Below are positions 24,299 to 33,475 of a stretch of DNA of 41,148 bases, piece after piece. The stretch covers positions 1 to 41,148 of the forward strand of contig CAZWLJ010000030.1 of the NCBI GenBank assembly GCA_964634605.1, given 5' to 3'. The notes under the pieces are model-generated. The model did not search any database. It saw only the letters and a list, made by a program, of their open reading frames with translations, and was not told where the DNA came from. The DNA comes from UPXZ01 sp964634605 (GTDB lineage: Bacteria; Bacteroidota; Bacteroidia; Bacteroidales; Paludibacteraceae). Numbering within the stretch: position 1 is the first letter of the stretch; each line of letters opens with the position of its first letter. The position numbers and the translations under genes are program-made.

Positions 24299-25888
24299 TT
24301 ATTCCTTGACTATTCTTTTGATTTTTTTATGCGAAAGGGTAATTTCATCTCTTATTTCGCCCACGTAATTGGGCCTGGTACTGTTTTCATTTTTATAGGT
24401 TTTCAATTTTCCCCGTACGCGTACTACGACCGGATTTTTTGTTTTTTCAATGGTGATATCCGAAAGGGTAATTTCTTTCTTTTTAGCATTTAATTTACTT
24501 ATGTAGAATTCCCTGAATTCCTGCCGGGTGTACATTCCGTTGTAATAATATACCGGAAACTCGAATTTTTCGAGCAGTTTTTCCACATTAGCGGCATTCG
24601 TGGCTTCTTCATCGGCTTTGTAGTAAGCGCGGATTTGCTGCTCGATGTTAGGTCTGACGAGGTCCCGGCTATTCCGGTTCAGAAACATCACCACCGGAAA
24701 TACAACAATAATCAGCATTACCAGTACTATAAGTGTCCTTTTTCTGCTTTGTTTTTTTCGGGTTCCGGTCATTCTGTCAACCTCAGATTTACCGGCTAAT
24801 GGCTGCCTTACTTCTGAAACCCCGGATACCTCCAGCGGCTGAATAAAAGCTGATAAACTGTCATCCTGATCTTTTACAGGTATTCCGGAAGAAGTGTTAA
24901 GTGCATCATGCACAAAGTTTTGCGGCCATTCCGCGGGGAGTAATCCATGTAATCCTTTTTGTATTTCTTCGTTCAGTTCCTTTCCGGTACGGTAGCGCTT
25001 TGCCGGATCTTTATCCAGGCATTTCATTATCACTTTATTCAGCCAGAACGGGAAATCGGGTTCGTCGGGTGTTGCGAAATCAGTTTTTTCGATGGTTCTC
25101 TGGCGGATGCTCCAGATGTCGGGAATTTTTCCGAACAGTACCTGATTCTTCAGCCGCAGCTCCTGAGTCAAATCATCGTAATTGCTTATCGGGAAAGGTA
25201 CCTGCCCGGCAAGCATTTCGTAAAGCACCACCCCGAAACTGTAAATATCCGACTGGGTACTCACTTTCTCTTCATTCCACTTTTCGGGGGCTTTGAATTC
25301 TTTCATTCCGTGGACTTTCTGTTCTTTCGAAGCCTTTTCGGGGTCGGTAAAAGAGAGTCCGAAGTCAATTAGTTTGTACTGCGCCGAGCCATCTTCCTTC
25401 AGAGTCTTGATAATATTTTTTGAATGAATATCGTTGTGAATGATTGCCTGATCCGGTGTATTGCTTTCGGATGTTAATCCTGTTATCGTGGAGTCTGAAT
25501 TGTTGTGGCAAGCCATCAGACCTGCCGAAATCTGAAGTGCAATCCCCGTCACTTCGCCGGGCGAGAGGTATTTTTCATCCTTAATAATTTGTGCAAGCGA
25601 TTTTCCTTCCACATATTCCATCAGTATGGCTGGTTTGTGGTCTATCAGGAAATCGTCGATGATACGCACGATGCTTTCGTGGCTGAGTTTTTTCAGAAAT
25701 TCCACCTCGCGGTAAAAATCATTGAGTTCTGTTTCCCTGGATTTGTCTGAAATGTCGAAATTCATGATTTTCAGCGCATAGATTTTCCCGTCGGGCTTAT
25801 ACCTAATTTTCAGAACACGCGAAAAACCACCCGAACCAACCTCGTCCAATGGCTCAAATTTTTCATCCCAGACAATATTTTCTTTCAT
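24299..25888 (-). CDS. Membrane Ser/Thr protein kinase (Hanks type) with NTF2-like ectodomain
   Basis: This 529-residue protein has a kinase domain at about 8-300. It has the glycine loop VGSGGFSRV, K40 in YALKIM, the catalytic loop HNDIHSKN with D153, D175 in DFGLS, and KAPEKW closing the activation segment. All catalytic residues are present, so it should be active. The Arg of HRD is Asn, making it a non-RD kinase. A linker leads to one transmembrane helix (about 381-406). After it, about 120 residues (QQIRAYYKADEEATNA, then FPVYYYNGMYTRQEFREFY) look like an NTF2/SnoaL-type fold in the periplasm. There are no PASTA repeats. It is the last gene of the module that also holds a PP2C phosphatase, two FHA-type proteins and a SEDS-PBP fusion, which are its likely partners and substrates. 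Confidence 0.88.
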   Translation of the reverse strand: MKENIVWDEKFEPLDEVGSGGFSRVLKIRYKPDGKIYALKIMNFDISDKSRETELNDFYREVEFLKKLSHESIVRIIDDFLIDHKPAILMEYVEGKSLAQIIKDEKYLSPGEVTGIALQISAGLMACHNNSDSTITGLTSESNTPDQAIIHNDIHSKNIIKTLKEDGSAQYKLIDFGLSFTDPEKASKEQKVHGMKEFKAPEKWNEEKVSTQSDIYSFGVVLYEMLAGQVPFPISNYDDLTQELRLKNQVLFGKIPDIWSIRQRTIEKTDFATPDEPDFPFWLNKVIMKCLDKDPAKRYRTGKELNEEIQKGLHGLLPAEWPQNFVHDALNTSSGIPVKDQDDSLSAFIQPLEVSGVSEVRQPLAGKSEVDRMTGTRKKQSRKRTLIVLVMLIIVVFPVVMFLNRNSRDLVRPNIEQQIRAYYKADEEATNAANVEKLLEKFEFPVYYYNGMYTRQEFREFYISKLNAKKKEITLSDITIEKTKNPVVVRVRGKLKTYKNENSTRPNYVGEIRDEITLSHKKIKRIVKE

Positions 25889-25897
25889 ATTTAAATG

Positions 25898-25932
25898 CGA
25901 ATTACACGAATTAAGACGAATTACACGAATTA
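25898..25932. repeat. Two 16 bp direct repeats between kinase and FHA gene
   Basis: CGAATTACACGAATTA occurs at 25898-25913 and again at 25917-25932. Each copy itself contains CGAATTA twice. The second copy supplies the TAA stop codon of the FHA gene. They fill almost the whole 41 bp spacer. Confidence 0.7.
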
Positions 25933-26874
25933 GTATTCCGCTGTATTTACCAGCAGCGCTACCCGGTCGTTGAATACAATCTGGTCGTCGTCCTGCAACG
26001 GATATGACACTTCGGTATTGTTGACTGATATTTGCTGCACTCCGTCAGCAATCCGGACTATCTTAATGACGTGTTGCTTGTTGTTTATTAAATTGGACCG
26101 CATCAGTTCGAAGCAGCCTGTCTTTTCGTTGTAAATGATTTTGGCAATAGAGCGACTCACGAAACGGTTCACTTCGTAACGCGGATCATCGTCTTCTTCG
26201 GGACCCACAAACGCGATATCGTTGATGATTTTTCCTGTTTTGTCCAGTTCGGGCATCTTGCATCTGCCGATGAAATAGGGTTTCTTACGCGGCGACAGTT
26301 CGATCTGTTTTTCCCACAGAATACCCGAAAGAGCGGTGATTACGAGTTTCTGAAGTTTCCTGGTTTCTTCGAAAGTGAGTGTCTGGATGCTCAGGTCGGG
26401 TGCAAGTCTGGTGAAACGATCGACTTCGGCCGAGGAGTAGTTTACCTTCACTTTCAGGTCGTCCATATAGCGGATACCCGCGCCGGTGAGTTTGTACTTC
26501 AGGTTTTCCATAAACTTCTGGCTGTCGAACAGGTTTTGTACCGCTACCGACGTGGGGTCCTGTTTGTCGTTTCGTACATGGATTTGAATTTCCGAAAGCC
26601 TGACATCGCTGTACTGGATAGCCGACATCGAATTGATTATAGCCTGTATGCTCAACTCGTTCAGTTCCACGATGTTCGAAACGGGTGACTGTGCGGTTTT
26701 AGCTGTTTTAGCCGCTTTCCCGTCTTCGGGATTTACTTTTGCCGGGTTGTCAGCGGTAGTTGATTCGTTTGCCGTATCGTGGTTTGGACGTGATTCTGCT
26801 CCATTTTCGTCGTTTTCGTTTTCTGAACCGTAGCGGAGTTTATCCATCAGTTTATTTAAGAATGATTTGCTCAT
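25930..26874 (-). CDS. FHA-domain protein
   Basis: This 314-residue soluble protein has a polar, low-complexity N-terminus (about 10-65, rich in N, E, D, A and K). A middle alpha/beta part follows (about 68-170), then a C-terminal FHA domain (about 190-314). The FHA core shows FIGR (R204), NRFVSRSIAKI (S240) and VNNTEVSYPLQDDDQIVF near the end, so the phosphothreonine-contacting Arg and Ser are kept. The usual structural His after VSR is Ile. FHA domains bind phosphothreonine peptides, so this protein probably reads marks placed by the adjacent kinase, as FhaB and FhaA do in actinobacteria. It lies between the SEDS-PBP gene (96 bp away) and the kinase gene (41 bp away). Confidence 0.78.
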   Translation of the reverse strand: MSKSFLNKLMDKLRYGSENENDENGAESRPNHDTANESTTADNPAKVNPEDGKAAKTAKTAQSPVSNIVELNELSIQAIINSMSAIQYSDVRLSEIQIHVRNDKQDPTSVAVQNLFDSQKFMENLKYKLTGAGIRYMDDLKVKVNYSSAEVDRFTRLAPDLSIQTLTFEETRKLQKLVITALSGILWEKQIELSPRKKPYFIGRCKMPELDKTGKIINDIAFVGPEEDDDPRYEVNRFVSRSIAKIIYNEKTGCFELMRSNLINNKQHVIKIVRIADGVQQISVNNTEVSYPLQDDDQIVFNDRVALLVNTAEY

Positions 26875-26970
26875 TTTATTGTGAATTAGTGATTTGCACT
26901 TATGGTGTGTTTATTTTTTTTATAAATACATGTTTAAATGGTATCCGGCAGAAAACAACCCCGGGTGAAT

Positions 26971-29900
26971 TCATTGGGCTGTTTCTGAATTGAAATATCC
27001 CTGTTTTATGCTTCCGAGTATTTTTCCGGCTATTTCCCTGGCGTTTGACGAGCCTCCCTTGCTCTGAATGCGAATGGCAAAAGCTACGGGTGAACCATCG
27101 TATTTCGAATTCTGGACATAGAACACGAACCACCCGTCGGTCACTTTACGCACGCGAGTTCTGCCTGATTTCTTATCGTAATACCGTTCAATACGCTCAG
27201 GCGATCCGGTTTTACCATAGATGGTGAGTCCGGTTTGTGCCGATAATGAAGCCGACTGATCCCTGAGGAACGATGCCAGCAAAGCGTTGATTCCTTCCTT
27301 GTTTTCCAGATTTTCGTCCAGATTATAAGGTGTGGTGTCGTTGGGTGCTTTCATCACAAAGTTATTTGCGTAGAGTTTACCACCGTTTGCCACCGAGCCC
27401 ATAAGCCGCGCCATCTGCAGCGGTGTGGCTTCCACCGGACCCTGTCCCCATGCTATCCAGGAGTAATCCGATTTCATAAACCGCTCACGGGTGCCTTTCA
27501 GTTTCGGATTGGTGAATTGTTCCCTGCCGGGCGAAACACGTTTGTACCAGAGTTCTTCGAAATAGATATTATTGTAATTCTCAGGTTTCTGAACATAAAA
27601 TCCGCCGATATTGGCAATATTGATTCCTACCGTGTTGTACAGATGGAAAAGTTCGGGATGCAGTGTCTGGTCGTTCATCAGCGTGATGAAATAGTTGTTG
27701 CTGGAACGTACTATGGCTGTGCGCATATCCACGTTGCCGCTTGGGTCGCTCTCGTAGCCTGTCTGACGGATGCGTTCGGCTTCGCTGATGTAGTATGTTT
27801 TTCGGGCGCCGTCCACCCCCTTGCGGCGAAGGTAAGCCAGCGCATCGACAAATTTGATGGCTGAGCCAGGCACCGAACGGTAATACATGCCGTAGTCCCT
27901 GTCAGTAACGAAGGCGTTGTAACCAAAGCTGGCGCTGAACATCTTGTGGTAGTACTTCGGGTTGATGCGTGAAATTTTACGGATATCGCTCAGCCGGGGA
28001 GCCGGATTCTGTGCCGATGCCAGCACATCACCCGTAGAGGTTTTGATGGCCACCACCGAAACCTTGTATCTGCTGTATTCTTCGGCGCGGATTATGCCGT
28101 TGATGGTTTGATTCAGTCTGGCATCCAGAGTCAGCTTCACATCCAGGTCGGTGCGTTCGTTGTGTTTCCTGATCAGCCTGCTGTCTTTTCCGGCTTTGAT
28201 AAACGGTACAAAATAGGTGTAATCGTACTTAATCAGATTCGTTTCCCTGGCTTCTGCAGGCAGATAGTTGCTTTCGCGATACTGGTCTGATGTTGCCCTG
28301 ATAACGTTGGAGGGTTTTGTATCAAAACCCCGCAACTTCGAGAGCAGACGAGATTCGGCCACGTAACCCGTATTTTCACCCGATACGAGGTTGTTGTTGC
28401 GGTTGCCAAGCCAGTAGATGAGGTCTTCGCTGAACGGGTAGTAGCGTTTGTAGTTTTTATTCCGCTGGTTGTTGAAGAGGTTCATGTTCGCAAAAGCCTG
28501 TTCCGAAGCTTTTCCCGAACGGATAAATTCTTCGCGGCTGTCGGTAGCGAGCAGTAATCCGTTCCGGTCGTAGATATTGCCCGATTTGAGCTGGTCGGCG
28601 AAGATACTGATACGCGGGTTGTAGCTGTACATCCATTCGTTTTGACGCGAAAGTGTTTTCACCGGTTTCACAATATTTTTATCAGCCCGGAAACTGTAGA
28701 AAATCAGCGTACCCGCAAATATTCCGATTAATCCTATGAAAGTGAGCAGCGTATAAGCATTGACATTGTCGAAATTTTCCCGGATGAATTTGGTTTCGTG
28801 CTTTTCGCCTTTGATTTGCGAGAGAATGATAACGAGAAGAAATGCCGAAAGATTAATTATCAATCCGACATTGCCTTTGCTCAGAAATGGTACAGAGATA
28901 CCTGTGAGAGGCATCAGCCCGAGCGAACCGGCAACAATCACTGCCAGCTGAACGAGCGTAACCATCGCTATGCCGTTGATCAGGTAGAAAAAGAAAAGTT
29001 TTCCGGTGCGGCGTGCAGCGAGCATCGAACGGTAGAACAGCATGCCGTAAAGTACCAGGATGACTGTCAAAGCCACGATGCCAAGTTCTTCGCCGATGCT
29101 TTCGAATATCATATCGGTGTGATAAGCGGGCATCACGTTGGAGAAACCGTTACCGAGTCCCTGACCGAAATATCCGCCAGAACTGATGGCCCAGACTCCC
29201 TGCGCCACCTGATCGCCTCCGTGCAGGTGGTTGTCCCAGATGTTGGCAAACATGCTGTTGCGGTCGGCAAGCCGCTCGGAAAAATCAAACGGGAATAGCG
29301 ACAGTATGATAAACGATGAAATAAGCAGTACGGCGAATGCCATGCTCTCGTTTTTCCTGGCACGGTACGCGTAAATACTGATGCCGGTAAGCGCTGTAAG
29401 TGCATACAGGCTGATTACTAGCGTGTTGTTGTTCGTGAGTTTGGATAAAGCGAAAAGCGTGAGGGCATACACGAGAGCCGCAACCACCATGCTGAAGAAT
29501 TCGTTTTTGGCAAATGAATAAAATATCAGGAAAGTGATGCAAAGTACTATAGCCGGACCCTGATCTCCGATGCCCACCAGGTAAAAGGCAATGAGCAAAA
29601 GGAAGAGTACGAGCATTCTGAAAAAGTAATTCCTGAAAAGGTAGGCATTGTTTGGTATTTCACGGAAATAATCGTGATTGGCGGTAAAATACCTGGCGAA
29701 GAAGATTATCATCAGGAATTTGGCCAATTCGCTGATCTGGAAGCCGAACAGGTTTACCTTTACTCCGCTTCCTTCGGGTCCGTCGCCGAAAATCCACAAC
29801 AGTAGAATGAGACCTATGGAAAATATAAGCCACACGAAACCGCGCGATTGCCTGTTCGGATTCATCTGACGCGAAATGAACGCCGGAAGCAGGTTTCTCT

Positions 29901-31089
29901 TTTCCAGCTCTTTGGCCATGCTGATGCGCGAGACCTGAAGTATCCATTTTTCCTTCATAACCAGATTTATCACACCGAAAACAGCCATCGTTGCGAATAC
30001 GACCATGCCGATAGATGAACCGTAATCCAGATCGCGCAGCGGATCCTGGATTGCAAAAAGCACAATCATTCCCGCACCGCTCAGCAGCATAAGCAGCGGA
30101 AGAATGTAAGGATCAGTGCGGTTGCCCCTCACAATCAGCGACAGGAAAAATATCCAGAAACCAAGCATAAAGAAAATGACTGATTTCAGGTAATTGCTTC
30201 TGAATGTTGCGGGAGTGCGGACTGTGAGTATCTTATCCTTTTTGATGCGCGAATAGCTGTTTTGATCGAAGAGTGTGAGCTGATGCTCTTTTTCGGAAAA
30301 ATGGAACTTTGCCGGGCTGCTTATTTGTGCTTTTCCTTTCAGTACACCGTATTCTTTGCCTTCGCTGACGGGTATTACCGAGTAGTTTTTACCCTTCGTC
30401 AGGTTGGTAAATGCATATTTCCCTCTGGAGTCGGTTTTAGCGAAGAAACTTCGCAGTTTTACCACTTTTTCGAGGTCTGCGTCCATCAGTTCATTCACCT
30501 GGGCATTTTTAATGTAGCTGTCCACGATGCTGTCTTTCACACTTTGCGGAAGTTCTTCGGTCAGCTTTACCAAAACACCCGGAAGTGGTTTCCCTGCTTC
30601 GCTTTTTACTTTTCCGGAAATCTTTATCCGCGTTTTCTGACTGCCCGCTTCTTTTACTGAGGTGAGTTCCTTCTGTACTTTTGAATCGGGTAGTTCATCA
30701 TTACCCAGTTCTGTAGCCGAAAAAAGATACCTTGACTTGCCGAGTTCACCTCCGGATGTATTCATATCGGCGGCTTTCACTCTGAACGATGATTTGTTTA
30801 GTTCGCCCAGGTTGCTCATCGAGCCTCCGGCAGCGTTAACTTTGTCTTTCAGTTGCCAGGCTACAAAATTTTCGTATTGTGTGTCGGCAAAATAATCGCC
30901 TTTTGACAGTAATTCACGGAGTTTCTCGGCTTTGAAATTCCCGTCGAGATTGATGATGGTGCCTGCGGAATATCCGGCTTCGGCTTCTTTAAGTTCCGGT
31001 TTGATGTTGATGTAGTACGAGAGTGCCATCACAACAATGATTGCACTGACTACTGCCAGAATTAGAAATTCACGGATTTTGCCTTGCAT
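26971..31089 (-). CDS. SEDS glycosyltransferase (RodA/FtsW) fused to class B penicillin-binding protein
   Basis: This 1372-residue membrane protein appears to hold both halves of a peptidoglycan synthase. An N-terminal helix (about 8-28) is followed by an extracytoplasmic segment with a carboxypeptidase-regulatory-like fold (about 155-260, KISGKVKSEAGKPLPGVLV). The SEDS domain (about 305-800) has SGGYFGQGLGNG and HTDMIFESIGEELG; D659 matches the catalytic Asp of E. coli RodA (D262). A PBP dimerisation region (about 820-1010, NIYDRNGLLLATDS) and a transpeptidase domain (about 1015-1365) follow. The transpeptidase has the nucleophile S1076 and K1079 (PGSAIKF), SSN at 1129-1131 and KTG at 1293-1295, so it should be active. 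SEDS and PBP are normally two proteins that work as a complex. It overlaps the PP2C gene by 20 bases. The intact single reading frame argues against an assembly artefact. Confidence 0.92.
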   Translation of the reverse strand: MQGKIREFLILAVVSAIIVVMALSYYINIKPELKEAEAGYSAGTIINLDGNFKAEKLRELLSKGDYFADTQYENFVAWQLKDKVNAAGGSMSNLGELNKSSFRVKAADMNTSGGELGKSRYLFSATELGNDELPDSKVQKELTSVKEAGSQKTRIKISGKVKSEAGKPLPGVLVKLTEELPQSVKDSIVDSYIKNAQVNELMDADLEKVVKLRSFFAKTDSRGKYAFTNLTKGKNYSVIPVSEGKEYGVLKGKAQISSPAKFHFSEKEHQLTLFDQNSYSRIKKDKILTVRTPATFRSNYLKSVIFFMLGFWIFFLSLIVRGNRTDPYILPLLMLLSGAGMIVLFAIQDPLRDLDYGSSIGMVVFATMAVFGVINLVMKEKWILQVSRISMAKELEKRNLLPAFISRQMNPNRQSRGFVWLIFSIGLILLLWIFGDGPEGSGVKVNLFGFQISELAKFLMIIFFARYFTANHDYFREIPNNAYLFRNYFFRMLVLFLLLIAFYLVGIGDQGPAIVLCITFLIFYSFAKNEFFSMVVAALVYALTLFALSKLTNNNTLVISLYALTALTGISIYAYRARKNESMAFAVLLISSFIILSLFPFDFSERLADRNSMFANIWDNHLHGGDQVAQGVWAISSGGYFGQGLGNGFSNVMPAYHTDMIFESIGEELGIVALTVILVLYGMLFYRSMLAARRTGKLFFFYLINGIAMVTLVQLAVIVAGSLGLMPLTGISVPFLSKGNVGLIINLSAFLLVIILSQIKGEKHETKFIRENFDNVNAYTLLTFIGLIGIFAGTLIFYSFRADKNIVKPVKTLSRQNEWMYSYNPRISIFADQLKSGNIYDRNGLLLATDSREEFIRSGKASEQAFANMNLFNNQRNKNYKRYYPFSEDLIYWLGNRNNNLVSGENTGYVAESRLLSKLRGFDTKPSNVIRATSDQYRESNYLPAEARETNLIKYDYTYFVPFIKAGKDSRLIRKHNERTDLDVKLTLDARLNQTINGIIRAEEYSRYKVSVVAIKTSTGDVLASAQNPAPRLSDIRKISRINPKYYHKMFSASFGYNAFVTDRDYGMYYRSVPGSAIKFVDALAYLRRKGVDGARKTYYISEAERIRQTGYESDPSGNVDMRTAIVRSSNNYFITLMNDQTLHPELFHLYNTVGINIANIGGFYVQKPENYNNIYFEELWYKRVSPGREQFTNPKLKGTRERFMKSDYSWIAWGQGPVEATPLQMARLMGSVANGGKLYANNFVMKAPNDTTPYNLDENLENKEGINALLASFLRDQSASLSAQTGLTIYGKTGSPERIERYYDKKSGRTRVRKVTDGWFVFYVQNSKYDGSPVAFAIRIQSKGGSSNAREIAGKILGSIKQGYFNSETAQ

Positions 31090-32164
31090 GGTTTGCCGGG
31101 ATTAGGGTATCGTTAGTAATCGAGTCGTTAAGTAAACTGTCAGCGGCGAGGCTGTCGGTCAGTATCGGGTTGGTACGCAGCGAATCGAAGCCGATGCTGT
31201 TGTCGAACGGTGGCTGTACGGTACTCTCCTTTTGAAAAACAAAGCGGTCGAGCATGAACATGGTGAAAGCTCCCAGCACGAACAAACCGGCGTTAAGCAG
31301 GTAGCTGCCGAAGGACTTTTTCTGTGAGGGTATGTTATTCTTCGACGAACTGATAATCACGTTTTCTTCCGGTTCGTGGATGTTTGCAGCCTGATCGGGC
31401 GAGTATCCTGCCAGGGCAACGGTAATATTATCCTTGCCTCCCAGGTTGTTTGCTTTGGCTATCAGGTTTTTTACTTTTTCGTGAGGTGATAGAGGTTTGG
31501 CCAGCGTCTCGGTAATGGAGGCTCTGTTGACCAGATCGGTGAGCCCGTCGCTGCAAAAAAGCACAATATCACCCGCGTAGAAGCTGTGTGAGCCTGTTTC
31601 GATATACTCCGTATCTTTCATGTCGAGTTGTTTCTCGCCCAGCATTTTAAGTATTTCATTGCGGCGGGGATGGTTGAGTGCATCCTGCTCGAGTATGGAA
31701 CCGGAATCTTCCAGGTAGCCCACAACAGAATGGTCGCGGGTGAATTTTATCAATTCGCCGTTGCGGTACAGGTATCCGCGGGTATCGCCCACATGCACGT
31801 AGAAAAGCAACTGGCTGCGTACATCCATCAGTGCAAAAGTAGCCACGCAGCTCATCTTGCTCAGTTCCGGTTTCCGCAGACGTTCTTCCCTGATTACATT
31901 GTTGGCTGCCGTAAGGGCTTGTTTCAGGTAGCCTTGCGGGTTGGTGAGGATTTTTTCTCCAAGCCGGGCAATGCCGCTTTCCACTATATCCTTACAAATC
32001 TGCGCGGCAACTTCGCCTCCTTCGTATCCGCCCACTCCGTCAATAGCACCCAGCACCATCCAGCTCCGGTCGGGCGAAAGGTATTCAATGAAATTATCTT
32101 CGTTGTTCTGACGCACCATACCTGTGTCGGTCTGAACGGCATAATTAAGTTGTGGAAAAGCCAT
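31070..32164 (-). CDS. PP2C-family Ser/Thr phosphatase with C-terminal membrane anchor
   Basis: This 364-residue protein has a full PP2C domain (about 5-250). Its motifs are RQNNEDN (E22, D23), DGVGGYEGG (D42), HVGDTRGYLYR, CSDGLTDLV and GGKDNITVALA, which hold the metal-binding acids. A linker leads to one transmembrane helix (about 287-310) and an Asp/Ser-rich tail of about 50 residues outside the membrane (SLAADSLLNDSITNDT). This is the topology of actinobacterial PstP. It should remove phosphate from proteins phosphorylated by the module's kinase. Its 3' end overlaps the SEDS-PBP start by 20 bases, so the two are tightly co-expressed. Confidence 0.92.
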   Translation of the reverse strand: MAFPQLNYAVQTDTGMVRQNNEDNFIEYLSPDRSWMVLGAIDGVGGYEGGEVAAQICKDIVESGIARLGEKILTNPQGYLKQALTAANNVIREERLRKPELSKMSCVATFALMDVRSQLLFYVHVGDTRGYLYRNGELIKFTRDHSVVGYLEDSGSILEQDALNHPRRNEILKMLGEKQLDMKDTEYIETGSHSFYAGDIVLFCSDGLTDLVNRASITETLAKPLSPHEKVKNLIAKANNLGGKDNITVALAGYSPDQAANIHEPEENVIISSSKNNIPSQKKSFGSYLLNAGLFVLGAFTMFMLDRFVFQKESTVQPPFDNSIGFDSLRTNPILTDSLAADSLLNDSITNDTLIPANHARQNP

Positions 32165-32246
32165 ATTCTTTGTTGAAAATTAAAAATATGTAAAATAAAA
32201 CGATGGACTTTATGGCCGAAACTTCCTTAACGAATGTTTCAGGGGC

Positions 32247-33242
32247 TTACTTCAGTGCCTGAAATTTTATCGAATAGAATCCGCATAAAATGGAGGCGTT
32301 TTGCGTAAGTGTGTGCCACACGGGATTCGTAATCGGACTGATCTGGATGCTATGCTCGTTGACCCGCGTAGGTGCAAAAACGGCGATGTAAAAAATCCGT
32401 GTTGCCGCATCGTAGCGAATTTGCAGGTGGTTTTCCTCAAAACCGTTCTCGTTATTGTGTATTACCAGTTTCTTCAGCGTCGATTTTTCGTTTCCTGCGG
32501 CTTTGCCGATCGAAATCAGGTTTTCGCGCATGGTGTAGTTCATGTTTTTGTCGTTTTCGCGGAATTTTATCTGCGCGAGCCCTTCCTGATGTGTAACTGC
32601 CGATGACGATTTGGAACCAGGGGTGGTTGACGGAGTTACAATACTGCCTGTAGGCGTTTTTTCCTGCGGAGGTTTTATGTCTTCGAAATGGAGGTTCTTG
32701 TTGAACCGTACCCTCACTTTTCCCCGTTCTACGATGTCGATTTTTTGCAGAATTTCATCGTTGATATCCCAGTTGGAATATTTGGAATGTTTCCCGTTGA
32801 TGGAAATCTTTTCGGCAGCTCCATCAGATTTCAGAGTTTCGCTCCAGTCGCGTTCGGCGGTTACCTTGCTGATAATGATAATCTGTTCGTTCCGGGGTAT
32901 GTCGCTGCCGAATTCTTTCTGTGCAAACTGCAGATTCCAGTAGTTGGCAAGCGGGGTGTAATCCTTGTATCTTGCAGACTGCTTGCGGATTACCTCGTAG
33001 AATTTACTTATGATGGGTTTTGCCAGGGCAGGTGCCTGAAGCGAAACACGCTCGTAGGTAGCGGGCGGAACAAGGATCAGAAAGTCGGTATCGAAAATCA
33101 TCCGGTCGTATACGCTGTCGCGCTTAACTATTTCAGTGAAAACTTTTTCAATTTTTTCCACAATCTGCTGATTTGAAATGGAATTCCATTCATTATCACC
33201 GTTTTTCCCGAAAAACAGGTTTTTAATTTTATCAATTAACAT
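32247..33242 (-). CDS. Putative FHA-like protein with FhaA-like N-terminal region
   Basis: This is a 331-residue soluble protein. The N-terminal part (about 20-150: EKIEKVFTEIVKRDSVYDR, then LVPPATYERVSL) has a helix plus alpha/beta layout reminiscent of the DUF3662 region of actinobacterial FhaA, but I cannot prove homology by eye. A Thr/Ser/Pro-rich linker (about 200-220) follows. The C-terminal 110 residues have the strand pattern of an FHA domain (NLISIGKAAG, then EENHLQIRY). However, GR is GK and the SxxH Ser is Glu. The His remains, so phosphothreonine binding is probably weak or lost. It may be a scaffold. It sits between the pseudokinase and PP2C genes, 82 bp from the latter. Confidence 0.55.
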   Translation of the reverse strand: MLIDKIKNLFFGKNGDNEWNSISNQQIVEKIEKVFTEIVKRDSVYDRMIFDTDFLILVPPATYERVSLQAPALAKPIISKFYEVIRKQSARYKDYTPLANYWNLQFAQKEFGSDIPRNEQIIIISKVTAERDWSETLKSDGAAEKISINGKHSKYSNWDINDEILQKIDIVERGKVRVRFNKNLHFEDIKPPQEKTPTGSIVTPSTTPGSKSSSAVTHQEGLAQIKFRENDKNMNYTMRENLISIGKAAGNEKSTLKKLVIHNNENGFEENHLQIRYDAATRIFYIAVFAPTRVNEHSIQISPITNPVWHTLTQNASILCGFYSIKFQALK

Positions 33243-33268
33243 ATATATTTATTGTTGGTGTTATTTTT

Positions 33269-33475
33269 CAGAAATCAGAACACAGAAATCAGAACACAGA
33301 ACACTTCGGCTCCGCTCAGTGCACCGCTCAGAAATCAGAAATCAGAAATCAGAAATCAGAACACAGAGCTCAGAACACTTCAGCTCCGCTCAGTGCAACG
33401 CTCAGAACACTTTGGCTCCGCTCAGTGCACCGCTCAGAACTCAGAACTTGAAACTCAAAACTCAAAACTCAAAAC
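33269..33475. repeat. 7 bp-periodic tandem array with three 32 bp units
   Basis: Heptamers CAGAAAT/CAGAACA repeat at 33269-33300 and 33329-33367. A 32 bp unit beginning CACTTCGGCTCCGCTCAGTG occurs at 33302-33333, 33376-33407 and 33408-33439, with only a few mismatches. AACTCAA heptamers fill 33448-33475, up to the pseudokinase stop codon. The array fills nearly all of the 232 bp between the pseudokinase and FHA-like genes and is likely length-variable. Confidence 0.85.

Noticed and set aside
33302..33439. Three 32 bp repeats considered as a CRISPR array
   Set aside because: Copies two and three are directly adjacent with no spacer. The stretch between copies one and two is heptamer repeat rather than unique sequence, and no cas gene is near.
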